Part shown: positions 1 to 12,161 of the stretch, piece by piece
Numbering within the stretch: position 1 is the stretch's first letter
Layout: each line of letters opens with the position of its first letter
Assembly (NCBI RefSeq): GCF_013373865.1
Contig: NC_050468.1
Coordinates: 26,678,774-26,742,773, forward strand
Source: Monomorium pharaonis
Lineage: Eukaryota; Arthropoda; Insecta; Hymenoptera; Formicidae
DNA length: 64,000 nt
Direction of reading: 5' to 3'
The notes under the pieces: model-generated
Databases searched by the model: none
What the model was told of the DNA's origin: nothing
Seen by the model: only the letters and a program-made list of their open reading frames with translations
Made by a program: the position numbers and the translations under genes

Positions 1-3000
1 AGTATGTCGTTCACTTGTTATAACATTATTTATATAAAACTCAACTATATAAAAAAACCTTAAAGTAATTATGAATTGTTGTTGTGATATATTGCTATGG
101 ACATTGATTGAACTTTGAACAAATAATTATCCCAAATATAAAGATGATAAAAATACAAAAATATTTCAAAACTTTTTAATGTATTGCTCTTCTTATGAAA
201 CATATATTCATTATTTTATGAAAACATATCTTTATTGAATTATTTTAACAAAACATATCACATTTTTCTTTCACAATTAAAATAATTATTTGTTATTAAT
301 TATTGTTACATTCTAAGTAAAACAAAAATAGAATAGGATTAAAATAATCATAATTAATTTAATTTATTTTCCAAGAAAAATTGAAATAAAATTTATTAAG
401 TAAATAAAAAGTGTAAGTAAATTAAGTAACTAAATTTCTATACTATTAAAATTAAAACTGAGAATTTTTTATACTTTTAAAATTATTCATATAATATTAT
501 TTATTTAATTAATTTTATTTGTTCAACAAATAATCGATTTTTTTTAATAAATCTGGCACTCTTTATTCCTAGTCAGTTATATATATAATTATTTTTAAGA
601 AATTAACTATGAATATGATACATTGTTGTTTTATAATAGAGAAGATTTGCAGAAAAAGCACATTATTGACTTATCTCTAGAAGAGAGTACTAGTTTTAAT
701 AGCAATTAATTTTTAAAGACAACAAAACGATAAAGAACGTTAAGTAATTTGGCGCGAAAATTAATGTACATTTAATAGTGTATATTTAAGTCGAAAGAAA
801 CTTTAAGCAAATACGTTACATACGAATAGCATTATATTTTAACTCAATTTTAAACTATCCTCAGATCGTAAAAAGATAAGATTAAGAAAATGATTGAATA
901 ATATTGAAAGACATTGGGGTTAGGGGGTGGAGGCTAATTCGTAATGAGTTATTCGTAATAAAACGTATTTACTTAATTAAATTTTTTAAATTAAATCTGC
1001 ACAAAAATTTCTATACCAGACTTCTTTTTGTTTTATTATTTTTAATTTTCAAGTATTCTTATTGTTCTATTTAATTAATTTTAATTAATTTTGTATGTTA
1101 ATAGTAGTTTTTAAAATTAAAAATCATGTGAGTTAATTATCAGCTAATTATCCATTAAAAGTTATGCAAAGTTATACTCAAAGTTACGTATTAGATAAAT
1201 ACACATCTATCGCGTCAGTGGCTAAGATTTCCAATACTAATACAGAAATAGTTGCTGTATGAAATAAATTCATGCAAGGTCCACAATTGTTTTTTGATAT
1301 TATTGATAAGGACTATTAATAAGGGCTACAGATTGCATATATAAATATTTTTTGCATTTTACATACACATGCGCATGCACGCTAATTTTAAAAAAATTAT
1401 AGATGATAGAAGGATTAAAGTAACTTATACTTTTTATTATTTTTAAAATTTTTCTTATTTTTTTCTACAGAATTCCTGGTAATAATCGGATTATTCTCTT
1501 ATGTATAGATAAAGTAGGATAAGCTGAAAATGAATGTATTTTGTCGTTTTGCGAGTTTCTTAATGAGAAATTAAGTAATAAAGATCTACAAATCCGTGGA
1601 TTTGCGCAATTTAGCGACAAAAAATAATCCAGTATTTTATGGTTGCTAAGTTCGTGATAAATCATTGGGAGGAATATTTTGTCAACAATAATATGCTGTT
1701 CATTCATAATTATTGGATGTTTACAGAGCGTTTCTCCCAATATTCCATCGCTCGCCTAGTAATTGTAAATACTAGATAATCTCGCATATCGTCGAATTAT
1801 GCAGATCGAATCATGGATTTTTATTAATTAATTTCTCATTAATTATTAATAATTCACAAAAAAAGTTTTTTATTCAGTTATAATTCATTCTATCTACCCA
1901 CAAAAGGTAATGCGATTATTATCGGATATCTTATACATGGATAGAGATTATAAAGAAAAAAAGAAAAACCATGTATGAATATATGTTATAGATAATTATA
2001 TATATATTTATATTTGATTACACATATATACATACATATATATACTTTTCTTTCTCTTTTAATTACGAACTCTTAATGATGATATACAAGGGCAAAGGGT
2101 TTGATAATAATTAGTTGAAAAGTTGAGTAGTAACTAATTAAAAGTTAAATAAAGTTAAAATTTAATGACTTTTAACTTAATTTGGTTAATTTTTAATGAT
2201 TTAACCTTTAACTAGTTACTGCTAAAACACATAAACTATAATTTAGTGACTTTTCCCAAATTTAAAATTTATGTATGTAGAAGAAAAAAAATTATAAGTT
2301 GAAAATACATTTCCGCATAAAAAAATAATATTTCTTTGTTATTTTATATAATCTTAATTTACAAATAAAATATTAAAAATATTTGTGTAATTGTCTTCAA
2401 TAATCTGTAAAAAAATTAAGGCATTTTAAATTTAATATAAAGAATTTTTTTTTTTTTTCAAATTAATTTTTAATTTTTAATTTAAATTAATTAAATCTTA
2501 AAGTAACTTTTAATGTAATTATAGTAATTATATAAATTATTTTAACTTTAATTAATTTAATTTAAAAAATTATCTTATCGTTAACTCTGATGATATATTA
2601 TACATGAGGATATTATGTTTTAAATTTATGGTTAAATTTTTCTAAAATCCTAGATTTACTCTTGAACGATAATAAATGTAATCAATTTTTTATTTATGTT
2701 TGGACGTCCTTCTGGATAGTTAACTGAAAAAGTTAAGATAAATAATTGTATGTTGCAATTTTCGTTTTAGAAATTTTCTTTAGAAAAAATAGAGGTAAAT
2801 ATTTTTTTGAAATTATTTAAAATATTTTTAAATTTTTTCCAAATTTTAATAAACGCAATATTAAAAGAAACTCTTCGAATTAAATCAATTTTAAAATTAT
2901 GTAATGCAGATATTTTTTTGTTATCTCTGTAAATTACAATTAGAGAAATCTATGAAAATATATTGACTTTAGTTATATACTTATAACTTATCAGTGAAAT

Positions 3001-3645
3001 AAATACACTAATCTTTCAGTGATAATATATTAATTCTAAGTCTAAGTCGAAAAAGTTACTAAAAGATAATGAATACTTACTATTTATCACAGTTATAAGT
3101 ATACTACAACAAGAAACAGTGATTATCATTTACACATTAAATATATTGATTGACACTTAGAGAAATTATTACCAGAAAATATTTGAGAATAAAATTATTC
3201 ATTGATTGTTAATTCTCTGAAATCAATTTTAAAAAAGTCGTTTCTTTCTTTTGAAATCATTCTTTAGCTTATTTGATATAATTCTAATAACGTCACAAGA
3301 TTTCATGTATTTCTAATTATATCAATATACATAATGAACTCGTCTTTTCACGAAATATCTATTTATTATATAAAAAATTGTTAAAAATTATTAAAACTTC
3401 TAAAAACTTATGTAAAATCGTACAATTGTAAATATCATTGTACAATTATAAATACTGTGTATGTATAGAATCGTAAATCTTTTATTATGCTGAAAGCATC
3501 GAGAGAAGAGAACGTTGTTTTGTTTGAAAATATTGAAACTCCACGTGGAATTGAATACAATACAGATATTTTATAAAGTATAATCGATGAATTTGATATT
3601 CAGCTTAGTTTGATTTCCAGTTTTCGCATTTGATTTCATTTGCAG
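1..3645. other. AT-rich non-coding DNA upstream of the first visible CYB5R4 exon
   Basis: No exon can be supported here. The first visible CYB5R4 exon opens in the middle of its cytochrome b5 domain, so this stretch is probably an intron longer than 3.6 kb, possibly with flank. I looked for the missing N-terminal part of the b5 domain (an acidic, tryptophan-containing segment before the split Gly codon) and did not find it. A short segment after a good acceptor near 1470 does not read as CYB5R4. At 2100-2220 and 2460-2580 there are clusters of AGTTAAAAGTTAA-type words in both orientations, which may be remains of an AT-rich inverted-repeat element. Confidence 0.5.
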
Positions 3646-6620
3646 GGGTGGTATTCAACGTTACGCGTTATATGGATTTTCACCCAGGTGGAGTCGACGA
3701 ATTAATGAGAGGTGTCGGAAAAGACGCCACGAAGTTATTCGAAAACGTAAGAATCTCTACTTCTCCATCTCACGTTTTTTACGTTATTATATCGTCTCGC
3801 TAAGTGGTAATTATTTTTATGTACCCGTAGATCGTTAATTCCAGGTGCACGCTTGGGTGAATTATCAGAGTATTCTACAAAAATGCGTCGTAGGCCGATT
3901 ATGTCGCGGAACTTCCTCCACGTCGAGCACTTCCTCTGTATTGGAAAAGTCAGTAACGGATGCGAGTAATTGTTTGCCCGTGACACTGGGTCGAAGCAAA
4001 TGTTCTAATGGTATGTACCTATTGTTGAATGGTTTCACCGTTTGTATTGTTTTCTAGGTCATCTATATTTAGAAAAGCGTCCAGCATAGATAATATTGGT
4101 TCATTATAGAAGTTTATGCTTAAGTTTGCATTGTTCGCGAGTAACACACAAGATGGTTTTCTGAAAATCAATGAATGTCAAAATTCTCTCTCTATTATTT
4201 TCAGATGTACAATTATTTAATGATTATTTACAAAGTATTTTTTATTATTTTATTTATTTAAATATCGAAAGATCTCTATTTAATATTAATTATTGAATTT
4301 ATTACTATCATATTTGTTAATGATTTATAATTAAAATATTAAATACAGATAATTATAATTAATGACAGAAATATCGACATTCAGTCGTTCATTAAATAAC
4401 ATGTTAAGATAATATGATTAGGTCAAACTTTTATTGTTTCAGCACAAAAGACGGTTGAAGAAACTTCATCGGATTTACCTAATGTGAACATTGATTGGCG
4501 GCAAACATCTAATTCTGTTACATTCTTTTATCAAGGTATACGCGACTATCCGGGAATATATTACCAATTGCAAAGGTTGAGTGACTCGAAAATCATCTTT
4601 AGGCTAACTTTTGAAAAACATATTATTATCCATGAACTTGAATTAATCGCAGATGTGGAATGGCCGCCAATGTATAAAAGAGATTTCGATACAATGCAGG
4701 TAAATTATTGAATCTATTTACAAATAATTACATACTCTTTGGCATGTATTTCATAAATTAAAAAAATCTATCTTATATATTACAGGTAGACTTTACGTTT
4801 ACAAAGAGGCTCAAAGATATTTGGAAATCTCAGGGAAATCATACATTGTCGCGAGAATCAATCACAAACAAACGCACGTATAGAGAGTACGAAGTACTTA
4901 GTAACACATCCCTTGGCAAACTAGTTAATTTGTTAGTTTTACGCGCGAAAGATTTTTTAGCACTCATTCCCATTGGTAGACACATAGAAGTTAAAATGAA
5001 TGTAATGGGTAAGTAATGGCATAGATATCTGTTTTCAAAAAGTCTTTATATTGATGAAATATTTATCTTTCTATTGGTAAAATAATAAAATTGATTAATA
5101 AGTTTAATAAATGGAACATTTCTATTTTACCGATAAATGAAGATAAAATTACTGCGTCTACTTCTTATAATTTATTATTAATTTTAATTTTTGCGAATTC
5201 TATTATTTTTGGAATAAAATATATATAACATTTGTATCTATTATTATATAATATATACAAATTATATATCGTTAAAAATATTCTGATATTACAATATATT
5301 TTTGTATGTTTTGTCGCAGGAATGGAAATATCAAGGTCATATACGCCTGTCCCACCGTGCCTTCATCCTGAAGATATGGCGCCAAATTATAAGCCTGATT
5401 GCATTTGCTTGATGATAAAACGATATCCAAATGGCGCACTTAGTCCGTCCATCACCAAATTACAACCTGGCCAAACCCTTATAATGAGCAATGGTTTAGG
5501 TGCCTTTGTAAGTGAATCTTTTGATCGGTATCCTATTATTCACATGCTGGCAGGTGGAACGGGTTTAACCGTGATGTTAGGAATAATTCAGCGAGCTTTA
5601 GCGAGGCGCAGTGTGTAAGTAATATTAACATATTTTGTTTGAAAACACATACACACACACACACACTCTTTCTCTCTCTCTCTCTTTTTATTTCCAATAT
5701 TTTATTCTTGAAAGTGTAAAATAACAAAATAACAAAGAACCGTAATGTTAAGTGACAAGTATAGCATATAAATTAGTTTGACTAATGTATTACATTATTT
5801 TTGTCATTAACTGATTTAAAATCTTTCAGAAAATTAATCAATCTTCTAAATTTCAACAAGGATGAAGACAATATGTTTTATGTGGCGCAGCTTGACAGAG
5901 TGTCCGCAGAGAAGAAGTGAGTACACGTGCGTGAAAATATATAATGCTTGATTAAATTTTAACAAAGAGAAACTATGTGTACATTTAAAGTAAATGTATT
6001 TATTATATCTACAAACTTATATATACATCAAGAAAGAGATAAAATGTTAGCCAACGATTTATAATATATAATACATAATCATTATGTCATGTTTTAAAAA
6101 TTATATCCAATATATGAATCGATATAAAATATTACATATATTGTTACGTTAGATATCATATATCATTAGTCCAAAATTAAAAAGAAATTTTATCGATTTG
6201 GGTATAGGCTATTAATATCTCGTATTTATTGGTTAGGTTCAAAGTTACACATATCCTTTCACAAGCAGGAGATAAATGGAAAGGTAGACGCGGTATTGTA
6301 TCCGATGAATTATTGAAAGAATTGATTGGCGAGTGTTCATCAGAGGGATGCATACTTACGTGTGGACCAAAAGGATTTATGCTATCTGTGAAAAAGTACG
6401 TGACATTATTTATTTATTAAACGTATATTATTTTTATAACTTAATCAAAGTGGTAAATGCAATTTAATTTTTATAAAAATTGTATGGTCACTCAATTAGT
6501 TCAATTAGCTGGAATTAACTCAATAAGCACTTTGAGTGTCTTACTTACACGTCATCTTGTTTTAGGTGTATTCAGACACTTGGTTGGAAATCTCATCAAA
6601 TATACGATTTCGACGACTAG
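3646..6620 (+). CDS. Cyb5r4: Cytochrome b5 reductase 4 (NCB5OR), 5'-partial, eight exons
   Basis: This gene encodes the soluble flavohaem NAD(P)H oxidoreductase with fused cytochrome b5, CS and b5-reductase domains, a family linked to the endoplasmic reticulum, redox and fatty-acid desaturation. Exons are 3646-3746, 3845-4010, 4443-4699, 4786-5008, 5320-5614, 5830-5916, 6237-6395 and 6566-6620 (stop TAG). All introns are GT-AG, and codon phase is preserved across every junction. The visible protein is 446 residues. Haem-binding HPGG is at residues 12-15 and the second ligand His is at 35 (VHAWVNY), a spacing of 23 as in human NCB5OR (His89/His112). The CS domain is about 100-175, from NIDWRQ to VEWPPMYKRDF. 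FAD-binding RSYTPV is at 254-259, nucleotide-binding GGTG at 327-330 and CGPKGF at 418-423. The C-terminus ends YDFDD, followed directly by the stop. Human NCB5OR has about 520 residues, so roughly 75-80 are missing upstream. No frameshift or internal stop is seen. Introns hold only simple repeats, such as CA/CT at 5649-5683. Confidence 0.95.
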
Positions 6621-7600
6621 TTGTCTGCGCTGAAAGTATACGTGCCATATATACATATATGTTTCCTTTCCTTTCCGAGAGTCTTCTAGAGAGCCTAATA
6701 AGATATAAAACTTGTACCTGTCAAATCGCAGTTTAGTATATATTAGTACAGATGTTTCGTGACAGCTGTATGAACTGTCATTGATGTATCTATCATCAAG
6801 GCGTATTTTTCTGGAATTATGAAGGTTTTGAAGTACTTTTACTCCCATCTCCGCCCATAACGATAAATTCTTAGCTGCGATAAATTGTAATACTATCCTT
6901 AAAGTAGATATTTACATGTAATTTTGCAATCGAATAATATGACAGCCTGAAAATAGAAGCGAACTTATGCTATTTAGATAGAAAAACGACGTATGCCTCA
7001 TAACATATGAAAGATTTGTTCTATATGTTTAATTGAAAACATTCTATTACAAAACTTAATATCTGTTATAGAGCAAATGTTCATTTAAAAACTGTCTTTG
7101 AATGCAGACTATCATGTAATAGTAAAGCTGCTATATATAATTTCAATTCTATATATTTATTAGATATTGAACTCACAATGAATAATATACATTTTTTCTG
7201 TTTAAGAATTTTAAATATGCATAGTAAATAATGCACAATTTATGCAGGTAATAAAAGTGCAGTAAAAACGCGTAATCAAAATGAGTAATTTTGTATACAT
7301 AATTCTTTAGTTATAAATGTAGAATGTATGCTTCTTTATAGGATGTGATATTTTTAATGAATATCTTGAATTTGTTCGTAAATTTAACGTATGTTATTAA
7401 CATCTTATTTTTATGTAAATAAATTAAGATCAGAGAATTGTTTTTTGATGAAAGACAACAAAATGCTGTGCATTTATACACATAAATATGTATACCAATA
7501 TTGCATGAAAATAAATGCATAGATTGACTGAAACCATTAATGTATATTATACCTACTTTTATATTGAAATATGACATTTTTAAACCATATATCAGTTAAC
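6621..7600 (+). other. 3' UTR and downstream flank of CYB5R4
   Basis: AT-rich sequence follows the stop. AATAAA occurs at 7418-7423 and again near 7510. Either could be the poly(A) signal, and sequence alone does not decide where the transcript ends. The minus-strand open frames here are not recognisable and look like chance frames. Confidence 0.4.
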
Positions 7601-9680
7601 GAAAAGGTTTATTTTTAAAGGAATAATTTTTTTGTAAAAATAGTAATTCTGATCTATTAACTCTCAAGGTTAACCTTTCATAGTAACCTGGGGTTCGGTA
7701 GATCCTCACAAAATTTGGCGCTCTGTATTTAAGTCATTATTTAAAAATTAGACTTTTCTCATATTAAAATCAAATTTTCACATTTGCTACTAAACAGTAC
7801 TTTAAAACAATATTTTAAGTTTTTTTTTTCAGTATTTCTTTTTTGTTAAAATAATGAAAACTGTCGATACGGCAAGTAAGAATATTGGCTGTTGTATTCC
7901 GATGTGACCAGCGCGGAACTATTCGGAGGTGTAACCACGAAGAGTTAAAGGTTAAATAATTTTGTGGTTATAGATTAATTAAACAATGTGTGTGTGCTAC
8001 TGATATTCATAAATTAAACGAAAATTTTACATTTCTGAAATTCCATTTGTATCTTGCACATATGATATTTTTAATTATATCTATAACTATATTTTATTTT
8101 CACGTAAATTTCACGTAGATTTTTATAAGTTTCATGATGCTTTTTTATGAAAGAAGAACGAGTTTTATTATGTGTCTACAATTTAATATTATTAGAACAG
8201 TTAAATACACAAAATCTTGTGATCTTATTATATTAAAGTTATATCAAATAAACTGAAGAAATACTTCAAAACAAAAAATGACTTTCTCAGAATTGAAAAC
8301 AGAATTGATAAAAAAATTGTTCTTAAATATTTTCTGATAATAATTATCACAAAGAAATATCCATCCTATACAGCATAACATCTTTCAGAAAGCTTTCTGA
8401 AAGATGTGTCTTTAAAATTGATTTATAATTATAAGTATTTCTTTGATATTACTGGCAATTATAAAGTGTTTAAGATTTTAGATTTAAAATAATTTAAATC
8501 TAAATAAAAAATATTTTAAATCATTTACTTTCATTCATGAAAAAAAAATGTTAATCTTTTGAAAAAACAAAGAAAGGTAAAAAAATCCTATTATTATTAT
8601 ATACACAATTATGAGCTGAATCAATTACTATAAAGAAAATAACCATAATTATTTTTTTTTATTATACAAATATATATTTTTTGTTCTAGTTAACTATTTA
8701 GAAAATACATGTCTTCTTTTGCTGTTATTGTTTGTTCTTTTATCTTTACAGTTGAAAAATTTTCTGACGCGCGATTAAATTTCTTTTTTCTTTTTTTCAA
8801 AGCACATCCAAGTGTGTCACGAAAATCGTGAAAATATATCGCGCGCTTGCCTCTGCTAAATTTCTTAGGCTGAAAAAGTGCCGGGTGAATCTCTCGAGTG
8901 CATCGTAGATAGCGCGGGGGAGGGAGGAAATGAGGAAGGGATGTAAATTCTCACTTTCAATCTCTCTGAGATGCTTCGCCACCCCCAATAATGTACACCG
9001 GTATATTTATCTGGGCTATCCGAAGGAGAAGAAGGCGAGGGAGTAATAACGTCCCGACGCCCGCTCCCCTTTCGCCCAGCGAGCGGAGCTTTTCACAAAA
9101 GATGCCCTGTCGACCGTCCGACCGATAAGAGAACTTTTCATAATGCAAAACTTCGCGGCCGGCTTAATTTTCCGGCGCCATGTACAGAAGTGTCTATTGA
9201 TCGCGGTAAGTTTCTCGCCGCGATATATAGCGTAACAACATCGCGCAGGCAGGTGGCAGGATAAATGTCCTTCTTTTGGCTCCCATCTCGTTGAGGCGCG
9301 AAATAAATTACGCCATGGTTTGCCGCGTCGATCGCGTGACTTCTTCGACCTCTTCGCGTTTCCTCAAGCTGATCGCGCGAAATCGTGTGGAAAGCTTTTT
9401 CGCAAGATCGCAGCAGCGGGAGTTGCTCCTTCGAAAATTTAATCAGTTCGAATACGTGCACGGAAATATGAGTGCGCCCTATTGATACACTTGATTTCGC
9501 TATATTTCGTGGCGAGAATTGGAAAAAAAAAGAGAAGTTTACGACGATTATTTCACATATTGATTGCTATGGCAATCATTCGTGATCAATGTCTAATCTT
9601 ATAGTGGTATTATTTTCTTAAGTTGCTAGTACTATTATATCTAGCATTAAAAGACTATTTTTTACGTGAAATATCGCCAT
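7601..9680. other. Non-coding DNA with a CpG-rich block
   Basis: No gene was recognised. Base composition changes sharply to CpG-rich at about 8880-9480. Open frames there are short, overlap on both strands and show no known domain. The AT-rich part holds the 30-bp palindrome listed separately. Confidence 0.4.
8378..8407. repeat. 30-bp perfect palindrome
   Basis: The arm ACATCTTTCAGAAAG is followed immediately by its exact reverse complement. Outside it, ATTATCACAAAGAAATAT (about 8343-8360) is loosely mirrored by ATTTCTTTGATATTA (about 8437-8452), so it may be the centre of a decayed foldback element. Confidence 0.75.
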
Positions 9681-9720
9681 GCCAAAGGCGATAGCAAGCG
9701 GCACGAGAGCGAGTATGATA

Positions 9721-9770
9721 TAGCACATTGGTCTATCATACTGAGGTCCCGGATTCAATCCCAGACAGAA
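9721..9770 (+). repeat. tRNA-derived SINE head (A box and B box)
   Basis: TAGCACATTGG at 9721-9731 fits a pol III A box and GGATTCAATCC at 9751-9761 fits a B box. Their 30-bp spacing is like a tRNA. The segment just before and through the B box (ACTGAGGTCCCGGATTCAAT) closely resembles the one at 15321-15342, suggesting one SINE family. No acceptor stem pairs around it, so this is not a functional tRNA gene. The 3' end is not defined; sequence to about 9960 may belong to it. Confidence 0.5.
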
Positions 9771-9970
9771 TCGAAAAATTTTACTGATTCTTCTCTCCGA
9801 TGGAATGGTAGACCATCAAGAATATTCCACTGCCGAAATCTCTTTATCTTAGCTATTGGGATTCGACGATAAACTGTATAGATCCTATATATTTTGATAC
9901 AATATGTGCATATCACAGATACACGGACAGAGAAGGTCTGAGTCCGACTTGTACTGTAATAAAAGCTTCT

Positions 9971-11071
9971 CAAGGAAGGGGAAACGAAAAATTAACGCTT
10001 GTTAAGATTTGTGTAGAATACGAGACGACAGAAACAGAAAAACAGAAATTTTGAATAAAAATTAAATTATCGCTTCTGATCAGCTTCTGATACAAATTGA
10101 TGTAATATCCACACAGCATTAAATGTCCCATAGATATACATTTCAAGTCCCAATGTCCCAGGGCTGCAGAAATGAAATTTAAATGGGATGTCCTTTTTTG
10201 AATATAAATCGGATAGCCTAAGTATATTATCCTTCGGACAGTCAATGTATATATGTTCAAGTTAAAATTGATTATCTTTTTAATGTTGTTTATTTATGTT
10301 AATGTTTAAAAACCTTGGTTCTTTATTACAAAAATTTTAAATACTTAAAAGGTCAAGTATATTTTTTATTACAAAAAATATTTTATTAATATTAAATAAA
10401 TATTTTTTAATTATCTTACTGACTACAATTAAAGTAAATATTTAAAGATTTCTTTTACTTAAATTTATTTATCAAATTGTTTGACAATTTTAATTTGTTT
10501 ATATTTAAAAAAATTGCGCATTTTTACTTTATAATATCTTACGTTTAATGATTCTTTATTACGATGGTTCTACATTTAGATCTTAAAACAAATCAAGACC
10601 AATAATTAATCATATTAAGGAATTGTTGAGTGATATTATTTAGACATTGTTTTACATAATTACATCCTAAAGACATCCAGTTTTGGGTCGCATATATATC
10701 TTATAAGCAAACATAGAGATATCCTTGATATATCCTTAGGGTGTCTTACAGATTTTCGCGGATGTATTCTGGATGTACTCGAAGGATGAAAATCCTTCGA
10801 GACACATCCGATGGACGTATCTTGGATCAACTTTTGCTGTATGAGATAGAAACTGTTTACTTTTATTTATACTGTCATATTATTTTACATCAGAAGCACT
10901 TTAAAAACGCAAATTATATAAGTTAAGATATTACACTTTATTAAAATTTTTTTCGTGCATTAGATATAGATTAACTTTGATCTCTCTCGGTTTGATTTAT
11001 TTTTTAAAAGATCCTTTCTTATTTCTAAGAGTTAGTAAAGGATAACGAGTAAGTTAAAATCGAGATCAAAA
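9971..11071. other. Non-coding DNA, no gene seen
   Basis: AT-rich sequence with scattered repeat-like words (GGATGT, ATCCTT). The only structured item is the hairpin at 10771-10809. Confidence 0.4.
10771..10809. repeat. Hairpin-forming inverted repeat
   Basis: The arms pair as CTCGAAGGAT / ATCCTTCGAG around a 4-nt GAAA loop, extended by GGATGT / ACATCC after a small asymmetric bulge. The stem is about 16 bp. Copies of GGATGT and ATCC just outside suggest the middle of a small palindromic repeat. A miRNA precursor is less likely because the stem is short. Confidence 0.45.
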
Positions 11072-11518
11072 TTAATCTTTATTGGTGGAAATGGACATAA
11101 TAAATCTCTCTCTCGAAGAGGATTGCAAAATGGGGGTTGTTGTACTTGTAAATCTACGCCAGCTTTCGAGAACGTTGACGATCGAGATGAATGTCCTCCG
11201 CGAGAACGTGTTCACGCGTGAAACTCCAGCACGGTAGAGTGCAGTCCAGACCGATACCGTGCGGTCGGTTCCGATATTGAAAATTAAAATTCTATACACC
11301 CGGCGGGAACGCGACTGCACCTCATATCTCGCACCCGCCCTTCCACTCGTCCAAATAGCTCGTCGACACAATGTCAGCATATAACGTGCGAGGCACGCGT
11401 ACCTGAATAATTCCTGTGTCCGAAATGCTCGCTTTGCGAGATTTTCGGGAAAATCTGTGGCACGATAATTCAAGTTCTCGTCAGGCAGCGTAACTCGAAT
11501 TCGGTTGAACGCGGTCAA
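11072..11518 (-). other. 148-codon open frame, unrecognised
   Basis: A GC-richer block inside AT-rich DNA is open for 148 codons on the minus strand, with a TTG rather than ATG at its upstream end. The product would be Arg- and Ser-rich with no motif, signal peptide or domain I recognise. CpG-rich blocks in this window often give such frames by chance. It could also be a decayed exon. Confidence 0.15.
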
Positions 11519-11695
11519 ATCAAAGAGAATATATTAATTGACGTATCTCCTTTCAGAGCTATGAAATATGTTTCTTTTGAAGACAGAGAAAAAATTAGTG
11601 ACGACAATAAAATCAAGTTTCTATTTGTAGTTTTCACAATTTCTGTATTATTACTTTTTATGTTTCTAAAAAAAGCCATCTCTGTCAATCAGTCA

Positions 11696-12161
11696 CAGCG
11701 AGGAGAAAAAATGATGCAAAATTGTAATTAGCACTCAACTATCATTTACAGTCAGTTTCAGTGTCAACTATTTATAGTTGTTTTAATCTTGCAAATTATA
11801 GTATTAATTAGTATTAGTTACTACAAATAGTAATATAATAATAGTAATAGAATGTCCAAAAATAGTTATAATTGCATTTTATAATTGTATTTATTATATA
11901 ACAATTCTTTTATTTTAAGTTTATTTTATTTTTATTATTTATATCTTAATATTTTTTTATATTATTTATATTATTTTTTATAGTATTTAAAATGCTAAAA
12001 TATAAAATAATTTATAGTAAATTTTTTCGTGGTTGATAGATAAACATAAAATTATTACTAACATTACAGCAGTAATAACTATAAAACTGGAATTCCTTAC
12101 CATAATTACTTTGCCATGCAATTGTAGTCCATGTAAATGCCAGGTACTTTTTTTCTCAGTG
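11696..12161. mobile_element. MITE with TIR CA[GC][CT]GAGAAAAA (copy 1, diverged)
   Basis: The left end CAGCGAGGAGAAAAAA is mirrored by the right end TTTTTTTCTCAGTG, followed by TA at 12162-12163. The last 60 bp (TATAAAACTGGAATTCC through CTTTGCCATGCAATTGTAGT) aligns with the right ends of the copies at 34.2 and 48.0 kb. There is no coding capacity. The left flank is CA rather than TA, so the left boundary is less certain. Confidence 0.5.

Noticed and set aside
1465..1740. Possible upstream CYB5R4 exon or a 91-codon minus-strand gene
   Set aside because: The segment after the acceptor near 1470 does not match the conserved N-terminal region of the family, and the minus-strand frame has no known domain.
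7655..7965. Possible ~310-bp inverted-repeat element bounded by TTAACTCT-type ends
   Set aside because: The terminal similarity is short and gapped and no target duplication is visible.
9721..9770. Functional tRNA gene
   Set aside because: A and B boxes are present but no acceptor stem, anticodon arm or terminator fits, so it was called a SINE head.
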